64,000 bases of DNA from Lepas anatifera (lineage: Eukaryota; Arthropoda; Thecostraca; Lepadidae), in contig JAOTON010000391.1 in the NCBI GenBank assembly GCA_034440635.1, positions 372,001 through 436,000 of the forward strand, in the 5' to 3' direction. The position numbers were made by a program, and so were the translations under genes. Shown piece after piece: positions 11,040-22,619 of this stretch (its first letter is position 1; the number at the start of each line of letters is the position of its first letter). The notes beneath the pieces are model-generated. The model had not been told where the DNA came from. It made no database searches and worked only from the letters and a program-made list of their open reading frames with translations.

Positions 11040-11512
11040 TCGTTGTTCCCCGCTCTCAGCCCCGTCAGCAGTGACGGCGGAACGTTCCAATTTAGAGGGC
11101 GGGCACCATGGACTTTTCAACCCATTTCTTTCCAGTCAACGCCATAGGGTCAGTGTTAAAAGTTCTGATTTAAGGGGGCAACGTGCCACGGTGCCCCCCT
11201 CTCCCCAGTTCCGCCGCCAGTGCCCGTCAGCCCAAGTAAAAACAGATGCGATGTGTTCCCACCCCGCCATCAGCCCTGGTGGGCGCAGATGTGACGTGCT
11301 CCCTCCCCTCCATCAGCCCTGTCAGCCTCCGAAAAAGCAGAGGCGACGCGCTCCCCTCGCCACCCTCAGTCCCGTCAGCCTTAGTAAAATCAGAGGCGAC
11401 GTGCTCCCCCCCCGACATCAGCCCCTGTGGGTGCAGAGGCGACGCGTTCCCTTCCCGCCATCAGCCCCTGTGGGCGCAGAGGCGATGTGCTCCCGCCCCG
11501 CCATCAGCGGCA
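11040..11512. repeat. GC-rich minisatellite interrupted by a MITE
   Basis: Units of about 42-52 bp of the form GAGGCGACGTGCTCCC...CATCAGCCCCTG repeat roughly six times between 11234 and 11512. Two unit types occur, a short one ending CTGTGGGCGCA and a longer one containing GTCAGCCT plus an A-rich stretch. A fragment of the same unit lies at 11040-11068, on the far side of the 11069-11222 MITE, so the array was split by that insertion. The long open frames across it are artefacts. Confidence 0.75.
11069..11222. mobile_element. hAT-type MITE, TIR family CAGTGACGGCGGAA (copy 1)
   Basis: The ends are CAGTGACGGCGGAACG and, reversed, CACTGGCGGCGGAACTGG. Identical octamers CCCGTCAG flank it (11061-11068 and 11223-11230), an 8-bp hAT target-site duplication. 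The 154-bp interior is non-coding and matches the copy at 33247-33382, including the shared string CAGTCAACGCCATAGGGTCA. Confidence 0.9.
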
Positions 11513-11906
11513 CCAGCAGCGGAGGGCGCGGACGGGGCAGACAGCAGGCAGCGGCGGCCACCGCCCAGTGTCAGCCGGCGGCGACCGACCGCCGCGCCTG
11601 AGTTACAGTCTAATCACCGCGCGATGAGTGATTACGGCCGTGTCCGGTAATGAGAGGCCACAAGTGGGCGCACGCAGCCGCTGGCGGCAGGCCTGTTTAC
11701 GCCAGCGGGAGAGCCGGCGCGCAGCTCACACGGCTGCCCTGGAGCAGACGGGGTAGCGTGTTTAAAAAATCACAGCCACTGAGTGCCGTGAGAAACGGCG
11801 GGCGTCTGTGTAGGAAATAAACGTGTGGCATTTGCCGTGCGGCATTTGTGTTTTATCGAGTGAAATGTCGATGTTTACTTCTTAATTTGGCTGATTCAAT
11901 GTCACG

Positions 11907-12192
11907 TTAAAGGGAATGGACCACCTTGGCAAGAGTCCAGAAAGGACTATTTATAGACAACATGACTCTGAAAATCCGGAAACTAAATTTTCTTTCCACC
12001 TTCAGTAGCTCAGAGCAAAAATATAGTTTTTTACTTGCAATGTGTAATGTCATCAAAACAGACTTCGGCTCACTTCGGGAAATGAAATATACCATTAGTG
12101 GTTTCTCGACATGCTCCACAAAACTGCTCTTGACACGCTATGATAAAACCGCGTTAAAAAAATCGGAATAAAAATGAAACACTCCCTTTGAA
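11907..12192 (+). mobile_element. Short inverted-repeat element with TTAAAGGGAATG ends
   Basis: The left edge reads TTAAAGGGAATGG. The right edge in reverse complement reads TTCAAAGGGAGTG, so the ends form a short inverted repeat near TTAA. The 286-bp interior is non-coding. A core including AGTGGTTTCTCGACATGCTC recurs in diverged form at about 27430 and 33740, which makes this a three-copy MITE family in the window. Confidence 0.55.
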
Positions 12193-12254
12193 CAGGAATC
12201 CATGACATTATTCATCACATATACGTTATGCGGGTATATACATTGTAATGTAGC

Positions 12255-12408
12255 CAGTGACGGATTCAGGAATTTATTTCGGAGGGGGCTAGGGGATCGA
12301 GCCGCACCCGCCAGTACCTCGGGCAGCCCCTCGCCTATGTATAAACTATAGGGGTTGGGATATTTCGGGGGAGGGCTTGAGCCCCTAGCCCCCTCGGATC
12401 CGCCACTG
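12255..12408. mobile_element. hAT-type MITE, TIR family CAGTGGCGGATCC
   Basis: Ends are CAGTGACGGATTCAGG and, reversed, CAGTGGCGGATCCGAGG. Perfect octamers AATGTAGC flank both sides (12247-12254 and 12409-12416). The 154-bp interior is G-rich then C-rich and folds back. TIRs of the CAGTGGCGGATCC type are widespread in animal hAT MITEs. Confidence 0.92.
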
Positions 12409-12416
12409 AATGTAGC

Positions 12417-15400
12417 GCAATAAAGTGGCAGTCACAAATTGTGGAAGATGCGTCTTCTCGGTGCAAAACACGCTTGCACGAAACCCTGGTCATAGGAACT
12501 TGTGGTAAAGATGGTCTTGCTGCAGGAATTAAAATGAAGCTTAGCTTCAAGAGAATAAAAAACGTTTCTTAGACTAGGTTTCTTTAATGAAATATCGATC
12601 AATTCCTAAGTTGGAACCAGTTTCATAGTTTGAAAGTATCAGAAACATAACAATAACAGAACTATTAACCCAGTATTCATGTGATAGCACAAATGATATC
12701 CTGCCGCGTCGTTTTCACCGGCCTTGAGAAGTCAGCTGTGTCCATTCTCCAGCGGGTGGAGTTTTCTTGACGTTGCCGGAGGGCGAGACCGCCACCCTGG
12801 AGGCGGCTCGCCGCCGCTGCCACCGCCGTGTAGTTTGTGTCGGTGCCCGAGCGTCATGCGCGCTCCCTATCGATCCGGCACGGAGTTTACAGCCCGGCCC
12901 GGGTCATCTGCCATCCCGCTGTTACTCCGCGGCGTTCTAAGTACCGGCCCCAGTAGGAGTGGGTCAAACACGCGCTGGTGAACACTCATTCCGCGGGCGT
13001 GAGAAGTTGCAGCCAACCAAAAGATAGCATCTACATATTAGATCAAATCAGGAAAAGATGTTTAATTGGCGGTGATTTGAGCGTAGCCTTAACTTGTAAC
13101 AATCATCAACTCTTGGAAAGAATTCTAGCCGACTTTTTGGCTGTGGGAACTCATTTCTTTAATTATTGTCCCAACAAGAATAACTGCAAACTCATCTTCA
13201 TTGATAGATGACATATTCACAAATGATCCAAGTTCACTCTGAGCATCAGATGTTCTCATTGAAAAAGATGAGTGACAGTTCATTGGTCTTTCTTAATTCA
13301 AAATTAAACGCAAATTGAAACGGCTGAAATTTGAGCCTAGCTTATTTGTGTTATTTGGTTTGGAGCGCTTTCGAGGCTCTTCGTTTTCCCTTAGATATTC
13401 CTTAGAATTCCAACTCTTGTATCTAGTCGTATTTTCCTTAGTTCCCTACTCTCTCACTGCAAGATATAAAAGCGAGGAGGCTAGCTCCTGAGGAATTGAC
13501 GGTTTTTATATTCGATTTAAAGCAAAGTTACAGCAGCCCCTGTCGTGATCTGTTTGCTATTTCGACAACCTTTGATTTTCAGGCATCTCTGGCTTTACCA
13601 TCCCAAGTGTGGGTCGTTTCAAAGAAGAGCTGTGCTGCGAAATCAAGGCTAAGGTCATAGTCTGGGCACCGGTCATTTGTCCAAGACCTTGTCATTGGCT
13701 GCAGAACCCGGGCCATTCTACTTTCATTGGTCGACGGGCTGAGATCATCCATGCGGCTCAATAGCACCGCAGAATGGGGCGCATCTGAAGCACATACGCG
13801 ACCCAAATCCCAACATTTCCCGCGAGTCCACAACCAGAAGGCTGGCGGAGCTGAGGAGCGGATAATCCATAAAAGCTGGAAACGGGAGGGTCCGGCCGCT
13901 AACGAGCGCGCCGTTGAACCGAGCCTCTCCCCAGGCTCACATAAACTGTGATGAAGAGGACTGAACTAAGCGTCGGAACCGGGCCTTAATTGCTTGACCA
14001 ACTTGGTCGGTAGTTAGAGTTACACGTGCCGGTCCAGTTGGAATGGTGCCGCGGCCGCCGGGGCACTGAGGCGCTGATCTGCTGCCCCGCCAGATTTGGC
14101 AGTGTCGTGACCAACGCCGACAGATTAGACGGCTGTGGAGGCGTGCTCATGAAGTACTTGCATATAGGTTTATTGCTTCATCATTGGCGGATATTCTGAG
14201 CAGCGCAGGTGCGGCGTTTAAAGCTACCACAAAGTGTCCAAGTTTAAATTTGAAATAATTGATAAAATGCCAAATGGCCTGCCTCCTCGAATACTGGATG
14301 CGAAAATGGATACAAAACACTAAGATTATATATTCGGGCACAGCCCTTCATCAGAATCAGAACTTATTAAATCATGTTCCTGGCCTCAGCACTCCGAAAT
14401 ATACGAACGTTAAATTTTGAATCGTTTGAATTGATTGACAGGTGCTCCAGTTCGGAGTTAGCTGTAGAATCCAGCATCACCCGTAGTCGCTGCCAGACCG
14501 CGAACGCGGCGCACCTACGACCGCGTGCGACAGATGCACGTACCACGTTGCGTTCATCGCCACAGTGTTCTATTGTCAACTAAAGCGGCGCACTATAGAA
14601 GCGGCGGCGGCGGACGGCGCGACCTACAAACAGGGCACTGACTGTCGGCAGCGCCCGGAAACGCTGCCAGGCCTCCGCTGGATCGCGGTGGAGGTCAGTG
14701 CGGTCATCCGACAGGACGGCAATGAATCGAGCACCGTTTAGCCGAGCGAGATGAATGAACTGGCTGAGGATTCACACGTGCTGACTAACTACTTCGCTGC
14801 TCCCGATCGTCCGTGACGAAGTGAAGATGTTAAGACGCACAGATGACTGAGATGGCCTGCTTGTTTCCAGGGGAGTGTGATGTGCGCTGCTGATCAAATG
14901 CTATGAGATTGGAGGTTTGATAAAGTCTAGTTTGGACGCTATGTCTATATCTGGGCGGTGTAAGTGATCGAGTGTTTCTTGTGCTCTGAAAATGAGTCAG
15001 GCTCTGGAGCGTCAGCTCTTATTGTTGGAATGGTCGAACAGTTGTTTATTAACTACGCCATCACCCTGTCTCATCTACTGATACGGTTTTGATAAGATAT
15101 GTGTAATTTCTTGTATTGCTATGTTTTTTCACTGTGAGGTCAATTGTGACTATGTATCATTTGCGCTCGACTTTGCATTGTTACAGCTCATATTATTTAT
15201 AATTTCAGTGTTCGCTTTCGTCTGAATCGTAGGTGGCTAAAAATTATCTTTGTTGGCGATCAAGTGGCATATGAAGCACCGTAAATTTCTCCTCAAAGAC
15301 CAATCCTCTGACATGTCGTGCGGCGTTTTGTAAACATTAAATCTCACCCGAGGAATTTTTGGATTTTATCGCAACGCCTTATCACCAGCCGTGCAGAGAT

Positions 15401-16460
15401 TTCGGTCCCTTGTGTCCCTCAAATCAAGATTTCCAGCAGCAAGGCCTATTTCCGATAGAAGGATTCAAGGAAAGCGAAATTATTGGTGCCAGCCTACCAC
15501 GGAGACCAGTGCATGTGTGCAGACAGGAGACACTGGAGCTGTGGCAGCCACGGCAGCTGGCGGCGGCAGTTGGAGGGAGCTGCAGGATGTGTTCAGGGGG
15601 TGTGGTGCAGGCAGGGGCGGGGCGGCGGCTGTCGAGGAGCCGATGGCGTGGGAGGGATGCATGCCAATGCTGAAGGCCAGGCGGTATCTCTGGCAGTGAT
15701 CTGGAGCACACCCTCCCGGCGACACGGCAGATAGCCCCTGATGGTGTTGTTGTTACTGTTGCTGGCAGCCAAGTGCTGCAACCAATCTGCTGAAGGGAAG
15801 ACAGTGATCTAGCACAGAGGAAAATCCCACACCTTGACATAGGCCCTTATCAGCCGCAACGGTCAAGTATTGGCTGTCTATGGGGCGATGCAGGCGTGAT
15901 ACTGGCAGCTGTGTAAATTGGCTTCTTCTACATGCATATAAGAGTTTATACAGTTTTCGAGTTGGCCTTTAGGTCGTGTTGATGTAATACGTATACGTAA
16001 GCCAGACAGTAAGACGCTACATTGTCTCTTAGATTACTTCATACAAGGCGCTTGGGTACATGCAGAATGAAAATTCCTCATGTTTTCTTGACATTTTGAT
16101 GCAAACGTTATTAAGGTCAAGCGGGTTTGAATCCTGAGATTTGAGGTAGAGCAGACGGAAAAGAACAGAATTACGTGCTGATAATGGACGAAAATATAAG
16201 TCCATATGTTGCGGGAACTTGACGTAAACAGTTTCTCTATATTTGTGCCTTTTTAAGGTAGCGCTTACGCAAATTACATTGGGGATTGTGGGGTAATCAT
16301 GAATAATGTTAAGCCTCACTCTGACATCATGTCACATTGCACGGCATAAAGCCATGTTGCACGAGTACATTCCCTACATCGAAGGACTTTTGGGGCGTGG
16401 GTGATTGAGCCTTCGCAAGTGAGGTGACCTGAATTGCAACAGGAGAACTTCTAAGATTGA
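12417..16460. other. Long gene-free stretch
   Basis: No recognisable gene or mobile-element end over about 4 kb. GC-rich patches lie at 12750-12960, 14490-14720 and 15480-15730; they carry long but unconvincing open frames on both strands. A TATAAAAG string at 13465 has no coding sequence that I can place after it. Confidence 0.45.
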
Positions 16461-17172
16461 CTGACTTATGTCTGGTTCCAGGGAAACTACTCCATTACAA
16501 TGGCCTGATTTCATTCAATTTATTAATATATTTAATTTTATGTGAGATACCTCGCAGTGTGATACTGCTGGAATACAATGAACATAATTGGACCGTCGTG
16601 TCCATGAACTTACTTGAGAAACTCGTAAATGAAGACCGAATTACGTTAGAATTATTAGATTACTTAAAACATGTAATCCCTAACTAGCCCAACTACTCGC
16701 TTTTGTATCTTCTTCAATGCAATGAAAAAACAAGAGACAGGCAAATATATCATCTAATCACATACTTGATTCACGTTTGACCAGTTAATCATTACATTCT
16801 GCCGCCCCATGGAAGAAAAGTGTAACTTTTTCAGTTTTGGGACTTTGGTATCGTTCGGTGCAGAAAGACAACCTGTATCTGCTTATCTAATGACATGATA
16901 GAATTCGCTGAAGTTTTAGGTTATGTTTCCTTTTTCACATCAGTCAAAGCTTTCCGCTAATGTGAAATAAAACGGAAGAGCGCTTTACTTAAAATCTTTC
17001 AACGTATCATAGGCTTTTCTTCCGTGAAATGGCATAAATTAGTCCAGCTCATGCCTGCTTCCAGGAAAATTACTCCGTTTCAATAGTCTGATTTAATTCA
17101 ACTTTATTAAGAGAGATAATTTTGATGTGATTGAGCTCCCGGTGTGATGCGGCTCGAAAACAGCGGGCATAA
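16461..17172 (+). repeat. Diverged direct repeat pair (about 130 bp each)
   Basis: Sequence at 16461-16587 recurs, diverged, at about 17041-17172 in the same orientation. Both share TTCCAGG-AAA-TACTCC, then a CTGATTT-ATTCAA-TTTATTAA stretch and a GTGTGAT string. The intervening 450 bp is not obviously repetitive. It could be a local duplication or two insertions of an unnamed element. Confidence 0.5.
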
Positions 17173-17179
17173 CTTGCTC

Positions 17180-18340
17180 TATATATTTGGGGCCCTGATA
17201 AAGCTATCAAAGCGAAACGTGGGGCTAATTAGTGATAGAAATATGATAGTCATAAGTAATTTGGCCTTCACTCACGCGTTTTTCAATCTGTTCCTACCCA
17301 AACGCATGGACAAGCTCTGTGCTACGTGAAAGGAGAAGGGGTAAAATGCATTCTGAAGAACACTTTGCTAAACGTGAAAAACAATGTTCCAGAACATTGT
17401 TTTGGCTAGATTATCAACTCTTCTTCAGGAAAACGCTGACCGGGAAATGCCACATTATGACAAATCATACGAAAGGGGGATATGTGTGTGAAAAGCGCGC
17501 ACCCTAGCCGACAAATTGGGTTTATGTTAGTTTACAACTCGCTGATCGGTATGAAATCATTTGTGATGGCCATTTCAGTGCTCTGGGCAATTGATTTATT
17601 GTTTTTTCCACGTTCTAGTTTTGGTCGGTTGTGAACAGGTAGCACCTTATTTTTGGCGTGTGAAATTGCTAAATATATGGCGTTGAATATTAATTTGCCA
17701 ATGTTTCCGACTAATGACAATCTCAAAGATCCAATCACTAAACAAATCAAAATCACGGCCTTATTTGAAAACGAATATAGGGAGAACTGTTGGATTCCTC
17801 TTTTGAGTGGTTGGGAATAAGGGTTCGCTGCCACAAAACGTATAGCGATCACGTTATGTCTCAGGAATGCCTTATTGCCATGCCCAGGCTAAAATAACGA
17901 AGCACTTCCAGTGTGAGCTTCACGCGTCCTTGGGGAGTTCCCTCAGCAACAGGACCAGATGAGCTGGAGTTCCCGGTTTTCGTTGATAGCCACCCCTTCG
18001 CATATCTAGCCGGTCCAACCGTCCCGGTATCATTAGTCCGATCCAAAACTGGATCTGCGGTACACTGCTGAACAGGTGAGAAGCTGCACCATTTGTCACA
18101 GTCGAAAGGAGAACCGATGTTTTCCAATGCGTGTGATTGATGAGCGCCTTCTTCTGGTTTCGCCCCCGGCTCGCGCGCTACACTTTTACCGGTTTTCGCG
18201 CGTTACCGGTTTTCGGAGATAAGGGTTTGAAGTTTCTCCTATTGGTGCCCTTGGTGCCCCGGATGGACCAGATCCCCACGGATCTGCAGCGAATAAATCC
18301 TGCTCTTTTAGCTATTACATGATTTCAGCAGCCTTTGGCC
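17180..18340. other. Gene-free stretch
   Basis: No coding, tandem-repeat or terminal-repeat signal that I can support. Confidence 0.45.
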
Positions 18341-18348
18341 ACGCTTAA

Positions 18349-18900
18349 CCCTCGTCCTACCTGGTCGAATTCCCTCAACAGTTTTTTTTTTAATCGCAGA
18401 AAAGCGAGTCGGCCTAGCACAATAGCGCCCGGGATATTTGAACTGAGTTTAATTTCACACATTTGCACCAAATTTCAAGTTTGAGGCATGCCAGATCATG
18501 GGGATATGGGGTCATTCCCAAAGGCCTGCATGTCACAGATACGTCTTCCTGCGATAAGGACGACTTATCTAGAATAAGTAATTTGGCGTGGACAAGGGTC
18601 TTACTCAAGTTTTAGGGTTCAATGTATTTGCGTTGACGGCCCTCCCAAAAAGTGGGAGCCTCCCCTTTTCCGACGCTTATGTGGCAATATGCCAAATCGT
18701 ATAATGAAGAAATGGCATGCCTTGATGCCTGATGCTTTATACTCACCTGGGTGTTTTTTTTAGATCTGACTCTTTCAAGACAGAACACGGTCATGACTTA
18801 GGGTTGTCCAATTGCGTAAAATCAGGGAAATTATTGGAAGCCGGTCATAAGGCTATTATACCTTCAACAGCTTTTTGTAAAAAGGTCACCTGAGGTCGTA
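18349..18900 (+). mobile_element. Decayed TTAA element, left end
   Basis: TTAA at 18345-18348 is followed by CCCTCGTCCTACCTGG. About 50 bases in comes a T-run, then GCAGAAAAGCGAGTCGGC, matching the subterminal module of the copy at 56054 (GCAGAAAAACGACGAGGC). The right end is not identified and could lie near 19185; only one AGGTCA was noticed. I read it as an old relic of the same superfamily. Confidence 0.45.
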
Positions 18901-20130
18901 ACTGATCTTCGGGGGCCGTGTGGGCTAGTGGGTTCGTTGCCTGTTTTATTTTGCACTATTTTCAGTGTATTCCCGGTTCTATCTGCATAATTACGGTAAT
19001 TATCAATAAGTCCTTAGCTCGGCTCAGATTTGAACTTTTAGATCTGCCTTAACCTTGCAGATATTGCTCTAGGTAGATAAAAAATTTGATATAATGTAGA
19101 CCACCATGGCCCCCGCAAACCCCAAAACGGGCGTTCTTCTAACCCCCTTGGTTTTTATATCTGGGGAGGGGGAACTTTAGGATTAACTGCGGACTGACGT
19201 CACATCCCTCTTCACTGCGCGAGTTAATGCTTTGTCAAGCATTGATTAACGTGGGGTTAGACAGAGCGAATCGCAACTTTGCTTCTTACAATATTTCTCA
19301 CCTGTGCTTCTTACAAACGACGTAAGTAAAGTTTGGTCCATACAATGTTAATGCATGTGCTTCATAATGAGTCTTGATCGTGTTGGTGTTTCCCACCCAG
19401 GTCTAGGCGCATGCTGTTTTTCCGTAAAATTGTATTTCGCTGTGCCATCATGACCCAAGATGCCTTTATTTAAAGGTACCTTCAAGTGGATTCCTTCACG
19501 CCTTGGTGACGTCACACGGTAGTCTGTCTAAGGCTATATCAATGTTTATCAATGATATCCAGCATGTTCCAAAAAGGCAATCATACTCAAAAACAAAACG
19601 TCTTATTTCCATATATATAATTCAGTTTAATTCTTTGTGGTCTCTCGCATTTGCAAGCGATCATCAAAATGTTTTTTGGAAAATTTTCAATAACGAAGCA
19701 GTGAAAAAATCCCTTTGCGCAAACATGACGTCACACCATGAACCGGCCCTTGCTCTTGGACGGGGCTGATTATGACCTATGTATGGTTACTCGCACTCTG
19801 CCACTATCAGGGACATTCTATGCTATGGGCATCAGCAGAATTAATTTCTACTTTTATCTTTCATGCATTACTCAACACTGATGAAAATCATTACTTCACC
19901 CGCCAGCAGATCAGAGCTTCTCTACTGAAAATGTGTGCTAGGATAGCTAAATATTTCGACTTTAAATACGCTTGTGATAGGCAGCTATTGGAAGATTTTC
20001 CCTGCATACAAACTTTCCATGTTTGAAAATGTGAGGATTAATCTTACTGTTTTTAAACATCTGTATCATCTGTATTAATCTACATCATCTCCATTGTTTA
20101 CTGTTCGTAACCTTAATCTTTCTTTGGCAT

Positions 20131-20595
20131 CTCGCTCTCTCGCTCTCTCGCTCTCTCGCTCCCTCGCCCTCTCGCCCTCTCGCCCTCTCGCCCTCTCGCC
20201 CTCTCGCCCTCTCGCCCTCTCGCCCTCTCGCCCTCTCGCCCTCTCGCCCTCTCGCCCTCTCGCCCTCTCGCCCTTCGCCCTCTGCCTTCTCTCGCCCTCT
20301 CCCCTCGCCCTCTCCCTCGCCTCTCGCCCTCTCGCCCTCTCCTCTCCCCTCCCGCCCTCTCGCCCTCTCCCCTCTCCTCGCCCTCTCGCCTCTCGCCCTC
20401 TCGCCTCTGCCCTCTCCCTCGCCCTCTCGCCCTCTCGCCCTCCCTTGCCCTCTCCTCTCGCCCTCTCGCCCTCTCGCCCTCTGCCCTCTCGCCCTCTCGC
20501 CTCTCCTCTCCCCTCTCGCCCTCTCCCTTCCCCTCTCGCTTCGCCTCTCTCTCTCTCTCTCTCTCCTTTTTTTTTTTCTCTTCCTTCCTCTTCTC

Positions 20596-20669
<74 letters not shown>
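20131..20669. repeat. Pyrimidine-rich low-complexity array, (CGCCCTCT)n and (CT)n
   Basis: About 13 near-perfect copies of CGCCCTCT run from 20165 to 20273, then degenerate to 20545. A (CT)n tract interrupted by a T run follows to 20669. The complementary strand has GGG every 8 bases with 5-base spacers, compatible with G-quadruplex folding. The 219-residue Arg/Glu-rich frame on the minus strand is an artefact of the repeat. Confidence 0.9.
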
Positions 20670-20671
<2 letters not shown>

Positions 20672-21136
20672 ATCGGGAACAGAAATACCCTCTGGGGAAA
20701 CTGGCTTGTACTTAAGACTTCGTAAATTGCTCATCTCAAATATCCTGGTGACGTTCCGCAGTTTCCGAAGGCCTCCGGCTCCCGAGGCAGTCTATCTTTT
20801 GAGTGGGTATGGAAGCTTTTAGTGCAAGCGGCGATACCGCCCGCAGGAGGTATCTCTCACCTCGATGTTTGCAAAAAACAAACTCCATCGTGGGGTTCGT
20901 GACACCGGTTCTGTTCTCCAGCTTTGCGAAGTCTGTGTTTTGCTCCTGAGCTGGACCAGAGAAGACAGCGGGGTTTGAAGACCGAAAGGCCGTTGGCCGG
21001 TGTGCGGATTTGGAGTGTCGCCGGTAAAAAGCCGCCTCCGCGCCGGCTCCAGGATGGCCATTTTCCGGGTGTCACTGCTCAGCAACAAGGCCCGCGGTAA
21101 CACGAAACAGAAGCCCCGACCACGGAAAGAAGAAGA

Positions 21137-21188
21137 TAGAGAGAGAGAGAGGGAAAGAGAGGGAGCAGGGAAGAGAGAGAGAGAGAGT
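21137..21188. repeat. (GA)n imperfect microsatellite
   Basis: A 52-base purine tract of AGAG repeats with a few GGGA interruptions. Confidence 0.8.
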
Positions 21189-22068
21189 TAATATTAACAG
21201 GAATTTGAAATGGAGAAGTGCAAACAATGTTTTTAAAAAAATATTGGTTTGATTATAACGAAAAGAATCTCCAGCTAAATTTTCTGCAATGTCTGAGATC
21301 CAAATTTTAAAAAAGCTTGATATTTCTCTGCTGAGAATTTAAGAGGTGTAATTTTGCCTTTATACTTGAAGGAAAAATTACACAGGGATGGTTAGAAAGT
21401 GTTGGTAAATTTTGACCTCATCAATGACGTCACAGACCGAGAGATTGTGTATGACCTTAAAAGTTAAACAAAAGGGAACCTGTCAGGGAAAAGTTTTACC
21501 TTCTCTTAAATGGCTCATTATTTTGTAATTCGTTTTTTATCCAATACTAGCGACTAGCACCTGGTTCCTCAGCACAACAAAATAGTTGTATGATGCCATT
21601 AATCAGTAGGTTTATCTTTAATCTGGGCCACTTCAGGAAGAAGCCGAGGACCATCTTTCACGTTTTATCAGGAGGTTTCGTGGGTTTTCTGCCCAGCCCT
21701 TGTCCATGCATGGGCCGCCTACCGTCAGATCTTTATCAGCAGTGCATGCAGGCGGCATGGTAAGCTGATGCTGCCAGGTGACGGGACTGCTTCCTAACTT
21801 GGCGCTGCAAGGTCTTCAAATTGGCTGCAATTTCTTAGGAGATCATCTGGCGCAGCCTGCGGACACGTAACCACACGTTTGTTGCAACTTGAACTGAACG
21901 CAATGCAAAAGAAATTGCTATGAAAGAGTGATTCTCATATATTGACCTCTGAATAGCTTTTTGGCTGGAACATAGGCTTCCTAAATCTCATCCATCAGCC
22001 ATTTTATCTAACTATTCGGCTATTGGGTGTTTTAAGCAAGAAGCTGCTTATGGGTGAACAATCCTTAA

Positions 22069-22615
22069 CGCATTGACGGGGGGGTCCCGCCCCCTCGGGT
22101 TTTTCGGAGATAGGAAAACGGCGGCGCGTAGCGCGCCGTATTGTATACCTTTTCATTTTTAAACTCTGTGAAATTTTAGGTTGGTCATCTCGGTGGTCAC
22201 CAGTACAGGTCGTGACCCGACCTCAAAAAGTTTAGATGATGTCGGGGGGTGAACTTATCCGAATGAACTCATATCATAATGACCCCATGTTCTCTAATAT
22301 GTTGGTTTTTTGATATCATGACCTGGTCGGTCACGCATGACCTCTCCATTAATACATGGGAAAATGGTTTTAGGAATAACTCGTAACGGATGGTGATGAG
22401 CATTTATTTTAGCTGCATTAACTCGCCTGGGTTTGGTTTATGATATATTTTTATAATTTACCACCTACCTGGTAGGTTATTTATGGGTATATATATAATG
22501 CTGTATAATGTTGTTTTTATTTTACTTTTATGTTGCCCAAACTAATTTATTATCTTGACGATTTGACACTAATTACCAAATGTTTTTTGTGCAGACCGTT
22601 CCCGTGTTTTTGGGG
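22069..22615 (+). mobile_element. Decayed TTAA element, subfamily 2
   Basis: TTAA at 22065-22068, then CGCATTGACGGGGGGG and a GGGTTTTTCGGAGATAGG...GGCGGCGCGTAG module that closely matches the element at 6460. Homology continues through the interior, but this copy is about 250 bp shorter because of many small deletions. A TTAA at 22616-22619 after TTGGGG is the likely right edge. Most AGGTCA motifs present in the longer copy have been lost here. Confidence 0.6.
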
Positions 22616-22619
22616 TTAA

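Noticed and set aside
13465..13472. TATAAAAG as a promoter
   Set aside because: A consensus TATA string, but no initiator or plausible coding sequence follows within several hundred bases.
20075..20734. 219-residue Arg/Glu-rich frame and its overlapping partners
   Set aside because: They are the translation of (CT)n and (CGCCCTCT)n repeats, open in several phases on both strands.
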